Assembly (NCBI RefSeq): GCF_900113735.1
Contig: NZ_FOQM01000006.1
Coordinates: 1 to 64,000 of the forward strand
Direction: 5' to 3'
DNA from: Bradyrhizobium sp. Gha
GTDB taxonomy: Bacteria; Pseudomonadota; Alphaproteobacteria; Rhizobiales; Xanthobacteraceae
Length of the DNA stretch: 64,000 nt
Positions 54,523 through 62,932 of this stretch are shown here, in pieces (within the stretch, counting starts at the first letter, position 1; each line of letters begins with the position of its first letter). A program made the position numbers and the translations under genes. The notes under the pieces were generated by a model. It saw nothing but the letters and a program-made list of their open reading frames with translations, made no database searches and was not told the origin of the DNA.

Positions 54523-55158
54523 TCACTTCGCCTTGTAGGCGCCCAGGAACATCCGCGTCGCGCTCTCGATCACTTCCGTCATGCGCTGCTCCGACGGCGG
54601 CGGCGCGGCCTGGAAGACGAAGGGCAGGAACAGCGAGGCCTTGCACAGTTCCATGAACTGCGACGCCGCCAGATCGCAATCGTCGATGGCGAGATTGCCG
54701 GAGACGACATGGGCTTTGAGATAGTCGGACAGGCGGCTGATGGTCTTGTCCAGCACGCGCAGATAATAGCGGCGGCCGACGTCGGGCATGCGCTCGGCGA
54801 TCGCCATCACGGTGCGGATCGCCGATCCGCCGCCGGGGCGGCAGAGCAGATGCAGATAGGCCTGGCCGAAATCCTTCAAGGTCGTCTCGGCGTCGCGCGC
54901 GGGGTCGAAATTGAACGCGACCTGGCCGTGAAACAGCGCCTCCTCCTCGAGGATGGCTTCGAACAGCGCGGATTTGTCGGCGAAATAAACGTAGAGCGTG
55001 CCCTTTGAGACGCCGGCCGCACGCGCAATCTCGCCCATGCTGGCGCCGTCGAAACCCAGGTCCATGAACACTTTATGGGCGCCGGCCAGGATCTGGCGAC
55101 GCTTCGAGCTGTCCTCTTCGGAGACGACGTGCAGATGTTCGCGGTCGGCTGCAACCAT
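54523..55158 (-). CDS. TetR-family repressor of the efflux operon
   Basis: This 211-residue protein has an N-terminal TetR HTH (about 18-64: RRQILAGAHKVFMDLGFDGA, MGEIARAAGVSKGTLYVYF) and a helical ligand-binding C-terminal domain. It is divergent from the emrA-like gene, with a perfect 23-base palindrome between them. Such repressors are released from DNA by drugs or plant compounds that the pump exports. It probably also represses itself. Confidence 0.9.
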   Translation of the reverse strand: MVAADREHLHVVSEEDSSKRRQILAGAHKVFMDLGFDGASMGEIARAAGVSKGTLYVYFADKSALFEAILEEEALFHGQVAFNFDPARDAETTLKDFGQAYLHLLCRPGGGSAIRTVMAIAERMPDVGRRYYLRVLDKTISRLSDYLKAHVVSGNLAIDDCDLAASQFMELCKASLFLPFVFQAAPPPSEQRMTEVIESATRMFLGAYKAK

Positions 55159-55254
55159 TGGTTCAGGGTCTCGAACGGTTTTGGCTCGGAGCTTGGACCA
55201 TGAAACCCAAATAAAAGATTCGGGCCAGTAGGGTCCACCCGGGTTGATATCTAT

Positions 55255-55277
55255 ATTGACCGAACCGTTCGGTCAAT
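55255..55277. promoter_or_regulatory. 23-base palindromic TetR operator
   Basis: ATTGACCGAAC (55255-55265) and its exact reverse complement (55267-55277) flank a single C. It lies 97 bases before the TetR start and 73 before the emrA start. Confidence 0.85.
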
Positions 55278-55349
55278 GATATTTGGATGGACGACAGGGA
55301 CCAGGCCGCAGGACGGCCACCCTGGTCGCGTTTTTTTGGGGAGGCCTTT

Positions 55350-56654
55350 ATGGCCACATCGAGAGACCAGGCTGCGCGCGTGCTTCGCCAGGAAGCGGTG
55401 GAGACGACTGCGAATGCTGACGCTGCGCCTGAGAAGTCCGCAGCGCTTGCCGAGCAGTTGCGCTCTCATGTGGCCGAAGAGACCAAGCGCCGTACCAGCG
55501 AGGCGCCGGAGAAGCCCGTGACCGAGCAGCCGGCCCCGACAGCGTCCGCGCCCGCGGTGCCGAAATCCGGCAAGCGCAAATTCATCATGATGGGCATCGG
55601 CCTCGTGCTGGCGCTCGCGGCGGCGAGCTATGCCGGCTACTACACGCTGGTCGGCCGCTTCTTCGTCTCCACCGACGACGCCTATGTCCGCGCCAACAAC
55701 ACCATGCTGGGCGCGCGCGTGTCGGGCCACGTCTCCTCGATTCTCGCCGGCGACAACACGCTGGTGCATGCCGGCGACACCATCCTGCGCATCGACGACG
55801 GCGACTACAAGATCGCGGTCGATGCGGCTGCGACCCGGATCGCGACCCAGCAGGCCACCATCGATCGCATCGGCCGCCAGATCGCGGCGCTCGACAGCCA
55901 GGTCGCGCAAGCCAAGGCGCAGCTCGTCTCCGCGGAAGCCGGCCTCAAGCGCGCCGATCTCGATTATGACCGCCAGCAGGCGCTGAGCAGCAAGGGCTTT
56001 GCCTCGCGCGCGACGTTCGAGACCTCGGAAGCCGGACGCGACCAGGGCGCCGCCGCGGTGAAAGCCGCGCAGGCCGCTTACGACGTGGCGGTGAGCAATG
56101 TCGACGTCGCCAAGGCCCAGCAGGCCGAAGCGCAGGCGCAGCTCGCCGAGCTCAAGACCACGCTCGCCAAGGCCGAGCGCGACCTCGGCTTCACGGCGGT
56201 GCGCGCGCCGGTCGACGGCATCTTCTCCAACCGTCTCGTCAGCGCCGGCGACTTCATCGCCGTCGGCCAGCGGCTCGGCAATGTCGTCCCGCTCGACGAC
56301 GTCTATATCGACGCCAATTTCAAGGAAACCCAGCTCAAGCGCATCCGTCCCGGCCAGCCGGTGACGATCAAGGTCGATGCCTATGGCATGCGCAAATTCT
56401 CGGGCGTCGTCGACAGCATCGCCGCAGGCGCGGGCTCGGTGTTCACGCTGCTGCCGCCCGACAACGCCACCGGCAACTTCACCAAGATCGTGCAGCGCGT
56501 GCCGGTCCGCATCCGCGTGCCGAAGGCGGTTGCGAAGCAGAACCTGCTCCGTGCGGGCATGTCGGTCTACGCCACCGTCGACACCAACAAGGGTGCCGCC
56601 GACGCCGACAGCGAGATCGATCTCGACGATCCCACCATGATCCATCCCCAGTAA
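55350..56654 (+). CDS. HlyD-family efflux adaptor, EmrA-like
   Basis: From ATG 55350 (GGGGAGG lies 5 bases upstream) the product has 434 residues. A polar N-terminal segment (about 1-75) precedes a membrane span (about 78-100) and a periplasmic adaptor part with a barrel-sandwich half (VSTDDAYVRANNTMLGARVS), a coiled coil (about 155-275, Ala/Gln-rich) and a second lipoyl half (GFTAVRAPVDGIF). It links the MFS pump to an outer-membrane channel. A start at 55287 is possible but has no ribosome site. Confidence 0.92.
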   Translation: MATSRDQAARVLRQEAVETTANADAAPEKSAALAEQLRSHVAEETKRRTSEAPEKPVTEQPAPTASAPAVPKSGKRKFIMMGIGLVLALAAASYAGYYTLVGRFFVSTDDAYVRANNTMLGARVSGHVSSILAGDNTLVHAGDTILRIDDGDYKIAVDAAATRIATQQATIDRIGRQIAALDSQVAQAKAQLVSAEAGLKRADLDYDRQQALSSKGFASRATFETSEAGRDQGAAAVKAAQAAYDVAVSNVDVAKAQQAEAQAQLAELKTTLAKAERDLGFTAVRAPVDGIFSNRLVSAGDFIAVGQRLGNVVPLDDVYIDANFKETQLKRIRPGQPVTIKVDAYGMRKFSGVVDSIAAGAGSVFTLLPPDNATGNFTKIVQRVPVRIRVPKAVAKQNLLRAGMSVYATVDTNKGAADADSEIDLDDPTMIHPQ

Positions 56655-56682
56655 GCGCCATCAGGCGCTGCGAGGTCAGACC

Positions 56683-58269
56683 ATGGCGAATGCCGCGACC
56701 GCTTCCCCTGCCATGATGGCATCAGACGCTTCGGAGCGCATTGCGCCGAAGCGGCTGCTCGCCTTCATCATCATGGTGTTCGGGATGTTCATGTCGATCC
56801 TGGACATCCAGATCGTCTCGGCCTCCTTGAGCGAAATCCAGGCCGGGCTGTCGGCGAGCTCGAGCGAGGTCTCCTGGGTCCAGACCGCCTATCTGATCGC
56901 CGAAGTGATCGCGATCCCGCTCTCCGGGTTTCTGTCGCGCGCCTTCGGCACGCGGCTGCTGTTCGCGATCTCGGCGGCGGGTTTCACGATATCGAGCCTG
57001 CTCTGCGGCTTCGCCACGACCATCGAGGAGATGATCCTCTGGCGCGCGCTGCAGGGGTTTCTCGGCGCCGGCATGATCCCGACGGTGTTCGCCTCGGCCT
57101 ACACCGTGTTTCCGCGCTCGAAATTCCACATCGTCGGCCCCATCATCGGGCTTGTTGCGACCCTGGCTCCCACGATCGGACCGACCGTCGGCGGCTACAT
57201 CACCGATTTGATGACGTGGAACTGGCTGTTCTTCATCAACGTCGTTCCCGGCATCGCCATCACCCTGGGCGTTTGGGCGCTGGTCGATTTCGACGAGCCG
57301 CATTTCGAACTGCTCGACCGCTTCGACTGGTGGGGACTGATCTTCATGGCCGGCTTTCTCGGCACGCTGGAATATGTGCTGGAGGAAGGCCCGCAATATG
57401 AATGGATGCAGGACACCTCGGTGGCGATCTGCGCCTGGATCTGCATCGTCTCGGCGATCGCCTTCTTCTGGCGCGTGTTCACGGCGGCCGAGCCGATCGT
57501 CAACCTGCGCACCTTCTCCAACCGCAATTTCGCCGTCGGTTGCGTCCTGCAGTTCTGCATCGGCATCGGCCTCTACGGCCTGACCTACATCTATCCGCGC
57601 TATCTCGCGGAGGTGCGCGGCTACAGCGCGCTGATGATCGGCGAGACCATGTTCGTCTCCGGCATCACCATGTTCCTGGTCGCGCCCCTGGTCGGCCGCC
57701 TCATGGTGAAGCTCGACATGCGCTACATGATCGCGTTCGGGCTCATCGTGTTCGCGATCGGCTCCTACCAGATGACCTGGATCACCCGCGACTACGATTT
57801 TTATGAGCTGCTGGTGCCGCAGATCCTGCGCGGCATCGGCATGATGTTCGCGATGGTGCCGACCAACAACGTCGCGCTGGGCACGCTGGCGCCCGACAAG
57901 GTGAAGAATGCGAGCGGCCTGTTCAACCTGATGCGGAACCTCGGCGGCGCCGTCGGTCTTGCCGTCATCAACACCGTGCTCAACGACCGCACCGATCTGC
58001 ACATCACGCGCCTGCAAGAGCGCGTGACCTGGGGCAATGCGACCGCGACCGAAACCCTGACGATGCTGATGCAGAAGTTCCAGGGGCTCGGCGATTCCAC
58101 GCTGATGGCGATGAAGGAGCTCAGCCAGATCGTGCATCGCCAGGCCGTGGTGATGAGCTTCGGCGACGCCTTCTTCGTGCTGACGGTGTTCTATCTCGGC
58201 CTCAGCGTGCTGGTCACCTTGCTGAACAAGCCGGCTCCGATGGCCGGCGGTGGCGGCGACGCGCACTGA
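56683..58269 (+). CDS. DHA2-family MFS multidrug transporter, EmrB-like
   Basis: The 528-residue protein has 14 predicted membrane spans, as in DHA2 drug/proton antiporters. MFS motifs appear early: LDIQIVSASLSEIQAGL (motif D1-like) and SWVQTAYLIAEVIAIPLSG. It forms a tripartite pump with the adaptor encoded 28 bases upstream. The likely substrates are hydrophobic drugs or plant phenolics, controlled by the TetR regulator. Confidence 0.93.
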   Translation: MANAATASPAMMASDASERIAPKRLLAFIIMVFGMFMSILDIQIVSASLSEIQAGLSASSSEVSWVQTAYLIAEVIAIPLSGFLSRAFGTRLLFAISAAGFTISSLLCGFATTIEEMILWRALQGFLGAGMIPTVFASAYTVFPRSKFHIVGPIIGLVATLAPTIGPTVGGYITDLMTWNWLFFINVVPGIAITLGVWALVDFDEPHFELLDRFDWWGLIFMAGFLGTLEYVLEEGPQYEWMQDTSVAICAWICIVSAIAFFWRVFTAAEPIVNLRTFSNRNFAVGCVLQFCIGIGLYGLTYIYPRYLAEVRGYSALMIGETMFVSGITMFLVAPLVGRLMVKLDMRYMIAFGLIVFAIGSYQMTWITRDYDFYELLVPQILRGIGMMFAMVPTNNVALGTLAPDKVKNASGLFNLMRNLGGAVGLAVINTVLNDRTDLHITRLQERVTWGNATATETLTMLMQKFQGLGDSTLMAMKELSQIVHRQAVVMSFGDAFFVLTVFYLGLSVLVTLLNKPAPMAGGGGDAH

Positions 58270-58286
58270 GCAAGCCGAGCATTCAG

Positions 58287-58402
58287 TGTCATCGCCCGGC
58301 TTGACCGGGCGATCCAGTACTCCGAGACGGTCGTTGGAGAGCTCGCTCTCGTCACATCTGCCTCGGCGTACTGGGATGCCCCGGTCAAGCCGGGGCATGA
58401 CA
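58287..58402. repeat. Palindromic intergenic repeat, family C
   Basis: GTGTCATCGCCCGGCTTGAC starts the element and CCCCGGTCAAGCCGGGGCAT ends it, with GATCCAGTACTCCGAGAC between. It follows emrB and may end its transcript. The rest of 58403-58538 shows no gene. Confidence 0.85.
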
Positions 58403-58538
58403 GAGGAAATTGAGGTGACAGCAGTCCGGCGCACCAAAAAGCAACACTCGTGCGTGATCTCGCACGGCACCCGTTGCAAATCGCGAACGCCACATCTATA
58501 AAGCGCACCTCATTCAATCGAACCGGGGAGAGATTTGC

Positions 58539-58610
58539 ATGATTTCGTCGCATTCGCAGATCGCGTTTCCGCGCTCGATGATGGTCTGGCTCGGTATTTT
58601 CTCGGCCTAG
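58539..58610 (+). CDS. Possible 23-residue peptide
   Basis: An ATG with GGGGAGAG 6 bases upstream opens a 23-codon frame ending at TAG 58610. It reads MISSHSQIAFPRS, then MMVWLGIFSA, so it is amphipathic with a hydrophobic end. It precedes the ABC exporter gene by 126 bases. It could be a leader peptide or a small membrane peptide. No homologue was recognised; short frames can occur by chance. Confidence 0.4.
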   Translation: MISSHSQIAFPRSMMVWLGIFSA

Positions 58611-58736
58611 AGGCCACTTCCGCCAGCTTCGATTGGGCCAGGGTCTAGCCCCAACGCCCCGATCGCTTCGCTTCCCAAGTCCAAGTCAGTTTTAAGTGAC
58701 GCCGTCTCGGCCTTCGCGGCCGGCCTGCGTCCATCG

Positions 58737-60572
58737 ATGGAGCCGGCTCGCGCCAAGCGGCCGGATGATGCCATGACCGCATCGTCAAAGAAGCCCGCGG
58801 CGATCCGCGTGGTGCTGCCCTTCGTGTTCCGGCACTGGCTCAAGCAGCCGGGGCGCGCGCTTGCCATCGCCGTCGGCCTATTGGGTGCGACCGCAGCCGA
58901 TCTGTTCATGCCGGTGTTTTCGGGGCACCTGATCGACGCGTTGACGCGCGGCCCGTCGGATCCTGCCGCTCGCCACGCCGCGCTGGTGGCGCTGGGCGGC
59001 ATCGTGGTGCTGGGGGCGGCCTCCATGGTGTTGCGTCTGAGCGGCCTGCAGCTGATCGTGCCGTTCACGCTGAAGATCATGTCCGATGTCGCGCACGACG
59101 CCTTCCTGCGCGTCCAGCGCTTCTCGGCCGACTGGCACGCCAACTCCTTCGCGGGCTCGACCGTGCGCAAGATCACGCGCGGCATGTGGGCGCTCGACCT
59201 CCTGAACGATACCATCCTGCTGGCGCTGATGCCGTCGCTGGTCGTGCTGATCGGCTCGATGATCCTGCTCGGCGTGCACTGGGCCTCGCTCGGCGCGGTG
59301 ATCGCGTTCGGCGCGGCTATCTTCGTCACGATGACCGTGCTGTTCTCGACGCGCTACATCGCGCCTTCCGCGCGTGTGTCCAATGCCTGGGACACCAAGG
59401 TCGGCGGCACGCTGGCGGATGCGCTGACCTGCAACGCGGTGGTGAAATCGTTCGGCGCCGAAGCGCGCGAAGACGCGCGGCTTGCCCGCGTCGTCAAGCG
59501 CTGGCGCGTGCGGGTGAGGCGGACCTGGTTTCGCTACAACTACACCGCCATCGCGCAGCTCTCGCTGCTGCTCTGCCTGCGCGCATCCGTGATCGGCGGA
59601 TCGGTGCTGTTGTGGATGTCCGGGCGTGCCTCGCCCGGCGACGTCACCTATGTGCTGACGAGCTATTACGTGATCCACGCCTACCTGCGCGACGTCGGCA
59701 TGCACATCAACAACCTGCAGCGTTCGGTCAACGACATGGAGGAACTGGTGGCGATTCACGATGAGCCGATCGGGATTGCCGATGCCGCTGACGCACGACC
59801 GATCGCGATCGAGGGCGGCGAGATCAGGTTCGACGACGTCACGTTCCATTATGGCGGCCATCGCGCACCGCTGTATGACGGGTTGTCGGTCAGGATCCGC
59901 GCCGGCGAACGCGTCGGTCTCGTCGGCCGCTCCGGCTCCGGCAAGACGACCTTCGTGAAGCTGGTGCAGCGGCTCTACGACGTCAGCGGTGGTCTCGTGC
60001 TGATCGACGGGCAGGACATCGCGCGGGCGACGCAGCAATCTCTGCGCAGCCAGATCGCCATCGTGCAGCAGGAGCCGATCCTGTTTCACCGCTCGCTTGC
60101 GGAGAACATCGCCTATGGCCGGCCCGGTGCCAGCCTGGGGGCGATCGAGCAGGCGGCGCGGCTTGCCAATGCGCACGACTTCATCCTGCGCCTGCCGAAG
60201 GGCTACGGCACGCTGGTCGGCGAGCGCGGGGTGAAACTGTCGGGCGGCGAACGGCAGCGCGTGGCGCTGGCGCGTGCCTTCCTGGCGGATGCGCCGGTGC
60301 TGATCCTGGACGAGGCGACGTCGAGTCTCGATTCGGAATCGGAAGCGCTGATCCAGCAGGCGATGGAGCGGCTGATGAAGGGCCGCACGTCGATCGTGAT
60401 CGCGCACCGGCTGTCGACGGTGAAGAGCCTCGATCGCATCCTGGTGTTCGACCATGGCGAGATCGTCGAGCAGGGCACGCACGCCGTGCTCGCGGCCAAG
60501 CCCGGCGGCATCTATCGCAGCCTGTTCGAGCGCCAGGTGGTGGAGCTCGGGCATATCGCAGCAGCGGAATGA
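58737..60572 (+). CDS. ABC exporter, fused permease and ATPase
   Basis: This 611-residue half-transporter has an N-terminal membrane domain of about six spans (about 30-330) and a C-terminal ATPase: Walker A GRSGSGKTT (about 399-407), signature LSGGERQR (about 501-508), Walker B VLILDEATSSLD (about 521-532) and His in IAHRLS. It works as a homodimer or with a partner to export lipids, peptides or drugs. A second ATG at 58773 is possible. It is followed after 55 bases by a MATE transporter gene on the same strand. Confidence 0.9.
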   Translation: MEPARAKRPDDAMTASSKKPAAIRVVLPFVFRHWLKQPGRALAIAVGLLGATAADLFMPVFSGHLIDALTRGPSDPAARHAALVALGGIVVLGAASMVLRLSGLQLIVPFTLKIMSDVAHDAFLRVQRFSADWHANSFAGSTVRKITRGMWALDLLNDTILLALMPSLVVLIGSMILLGVHWASLGAVIAFGAAIFVTMTVLFSTRYIAPSARVSNAWDTKVGGTLADALTCNAVVKSFGAEAREDARLARVVKRWRVRVRRTWFRYNYTAIAQLSLLLCLRASVIGGSVLLWMSGRASPGDVTYVLTSYYVIHAYLRDVGMHINNLQRSVNDMEELVAIHDEPIGIADAADARPIAIEGGEIRFDDVTFHYGGHRAPLYDGLSVRIRAGERVGLVGRSGSGKTTFVKLVQRLYDVSGGLVLIDGQDIARATQQSLRSQIAIVQQEPILFHRSLAENIAYGRPGASLGAIEQAARLANAHDFILRLPKGYGTLVGERGVKLSGGERQRVALARAFLADAPVLILDEATSSLDSESEALIQQAMERLMKGRTSIVIAHRLSTVKSLDRILVFDHGEIVEQGTHAVLAAKPGGIYRSLFERQVVELGHIAAAE

Positions 60573-60627
60573 GGTGCGCGGCGGCAGGGCGGAAGTCCTG
60601 CCGTCACGTCGCCAAAGGTGGAATGAG

Positions 60628-62034
60628 ATGAAAGACCTGACGCGCGGCTCGATCGTGAGCCACATCCTGAGCATGGCGCCACCGATCGTAGCGGGCATGA
60701 TCTCGATCATGATCTGCCAGTTGGTCGATCTGTATTTCGTCTCGGGCCTGGGCGATGCTGCCGTTGCGGGTGTCGCCGCGGCGGGCAATGCCGGATTTCT
60801 CGTCAACGCGCTGCTGCAAGTCCTCGGTGTCGGCGCGGTGGCACTGATCGCGCATGCCGTAGGACGCAAGGATCGCGACGACGCCAATCTGGTGTTCAAC
60901 CAGGCGGTCGCGCTGTCGGTGATCTTCGGCCTGTTGACCGTTGCCGCGGGGGCCGGCCTTTCGCGCCTCTACATGCGCTCGGTTGCGGCCGATCAAGCCA
61001 CCATCGATGCGGGGACCACGTATCTGTTGTGGTTCATACCAGATCTGGCACTGGAATTCGTCATGCAGGTGGTTGCGTCGGCGCTCCGCGCGACAGGCGT
61101 CGTACGTCCCGCCATGTTGGTGCGGGTCCTGGCGGTCGGCATCAACATCGCGCTGGCGCCGGTGCTCATCTCGGGCTGGGGCACCGGCTACGCGCTCGGG
61201 GTTGCCGGGGCAGGGCTGGCGAGCTCGATTGCCGTGGCGATCGGCGTTCTGATGTTGCTCGCGTATTTCATGAGATCGGAGCGCTATGTCGCGTTTCATC
61301 CCGCGCAGTGGCGGCCGCAGCTTCGGCAATGGAAGCGGATCCTCAATGTCGGCCTGCCTGCCGGCGGCGAGTTCGCGATGGTCTTTATCATCATGGCGGT
61401 GGGCTATTACGTGCTGAGCGTATTTGGCTCGGCGGCGCAGGCAGGATTTGGCATCGGGACGCGGCTGCTCGGCCTGATCCAGATGCCGGCGCTCGCCATC
61501 GCGCTTGCTGCAGGGCCCATCGCCGGCCAGAATTTCGGCGCCGGCAATGGCGCGCGCGTGCGAGAAACCTTTGTCAAGGCGTCGTTGATGGCGACCGCCG
61601 TGATGCTGGCTTTTCTGATCGTCGCGCAGCTCGCGCCGAGTCTGCTGCTTGCAGGGTTCTCCAGCGATCCGCAGACGATGGCGGTTGCGTCGCTTTTTCT
61701 GCGCATCGTCTCGTTCAACATGATGGCGCAGGGGCTGATCTTTGTCTGCTCCAGCATGTTCCAGGGGCTTGGGAACACCAGGCCGGTGTTGTGGACCTCG
61801 GCAATGCGGGTCTTCACCTATTCCCTGCCATCGGTCTGGCTCTCGACATGGCCAGGCTTCCGGATGGAGCACGTCTGGTACTTATCGATCGCGACCAACG
61901 CGCTGCAGGCCGCCGTGAGCGTGTCGCTGTTGCTGCGCGAATTCAGGAAGCGTCTTGCGTTGCCACCCCGGCATACGGTTACGCAGGCGCCGGATGCTGA
62001 TCCCGTTGCACCGCCGCTGCGCGAGCCGGCGTAG
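60628..62034 (+). CDS. MATE-family efflux transporter
   Basis: From ATG 60628 the 468-residue product has about 12 membrane spans in the MATE layout, with SIVSHILSMAPPIVAGM near the N-terminus and QNFGAGNGARVRETF (about 301-315), a conserved block after the mid-point. It should export cationic compounds using a sodium or proton gradient. The upstream frame from 60454 overlaps the ABC gene and is not used. Possible cotranscription with the ABC exporter. Confidence 0.9.
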   Translation: MKDLTRGSIVSHILSMAPPIVAGMISIMICQLVDLYFVSGLGDAAVAGVAAAGNAGFLVNALLQVLGVGAVALIAHAVGRKDRDDANLVFNQAVALSVIFGLLTVAAGAGLSRLYMRSVAADQATIDAGTTYLLWFIPDLALEFVMQVVASALRATGVVRPAMLVRVLAVGINIALAPVLISGWGTGYALGVAGAGLASSIAVAIGVLMLLAYFMRSERYVAFHPAQWRPQLRQWKRILNVGLPAGGEFAMVFIIMAVGYYVLSVFGSAAQAGFGIGTRLLGLIQMPALAIALAAGPIAGQNFGAGNGARVRETFVKASLMATAVMLAFLIVAQLAPSLLLAGFSSDPQTMAVASLFLRIVSFNMMAQGLIFVCSSMFQGLGNTRPVLWTSAMRVFTYSLPSVWLSTWPGFRMEHVWYLSIATNALQAAVSVSLLLREFRKRLALPPRHTVTQAPDADPVAPPLREPA

Positions 62035-62101
62035 CCAGGCTCACTTGCTTTGTCCCCCATCCACGGCTCCGGCTCGTCTGCCGCGCAGTGGAAAAGGAAG
62101 A

Positions 62102-62845
62102 CTAGAGCGCGCTGATGCTGTTCCAGACCAGGGTGGCGCCCGACAGGAACAGCAGGCCGAGCACGACGTCGCCGAAATGCTTGTCGCTCAGCGCGTGATA
62201 GACGCGCGCGCCGACCCATGCGCCGATCAGCGTGCCCGGGAATGCGACCATCGCGAGCCAGACCACCTTGAATGCCACCAGGCCTGATGCCGTCTGCAGC
62301 ACCAGCGCGGTCGCAAGCACCGTGAAATTGAACAGCTGGAAGATGCCGCGCCGCTCGTGCTTGTTCCAGCCGCGGATGTTGGCCCATAGGATCGGTAGCG
62401 GCCCGGATAGTCCGGCCAGCCCGCCCAAAATGCCGCCGGCAAAGCCGATCGCACCGTCGGCGATGCGACCGCCGAAGGTGACGGAAAACTGCTTCTTGTT
62501 GAGGTACAGCGCGCTCGAAAAGATCAGCAGCAGCACGCCGACGCTGAGCTTGAACACTTTTGGATCGGCGGAGGCGACCAGCTTGGTCCCGAGCGGCACG
62601 CCGATCAGCCCGCCAATCAGGAACGGCCACACCAGCGAGAGGTCGAAGCTCTTCCACATCGAGGGCAATGTCGAGGTCTGCGCGATCACCGAGCAGATCA
62701 GCACGAGCGGTACCGCGAGCGCGGGCGGCAACACGTAGAGCCAGATGCCGAGCGCCATCAGCGCCGTGCCGAATCCCGCCAGCCCCGAGACGAAGCCGCC
62801 GGCCAGTGCGCCGAACAGGATCAGTGCGTAAGTGAGCGTTTCCAC
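62102..62845 (-). CDS. TauE/SafE-family permease (TSUP)
   Basis: The product of 247 residues has about eight hydrophobic spans, as in the TauE/SafE sulfite and anion exporter family. GGFVSGLAGFGTALMALG (about 15-32) and GGILGGLAGLSGPLPIL (about 138-154) are the two inverted-repeat halves of the family. GTG 62845 has GGGA 7 bases before it and is preferred; an ATG at 62887 is an alternative. The substrate may be sulfite, sulfoacetate or another organic anion. Confidence 0.85.
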   Translation of the reverse strand: METLTYALILFGALAGGFVSGLAGFGTALMALGIWLYVLPPALAVPLVLICSVIAQTSTLPSMWKSFDLSLVWPFLIGGLIGVPLGTKLVASADPKVFKLSVGVLLLIFSSALYLNKKQFSVTFGGRIADGAIGFAGGILGGLAGLSGPLPILWANIRGWNKHERRGIFQLFNFTVLATALVLQTASGLVAFKVVWLAMVAFPGTLIGAWVGARVYHALSDKHFGDVVLGLLFLSGATLVWNSISAL

Positions 62846-62932
62846 CAATGAGTCCCAGTCGTTGCCCCGGGCCGCGAGCGGCCTCATGGCGCATAGCACA
62901 AAGGCAGGGCCGTCAGCATCAATCAAGATTTG

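Noticed and set aside
56722..58479. 585-codon minus-strand open frame
   Set aside because: It is antisense to the EmrB-like transporter and extends into a palindromic repeat.
58878..60899. 673-codon minus-strand open frame
   Set aside because: It is antisense to the ABC exporter with Walker motifs; composition is Arg/His/Asp-rich as expected for a shadow.
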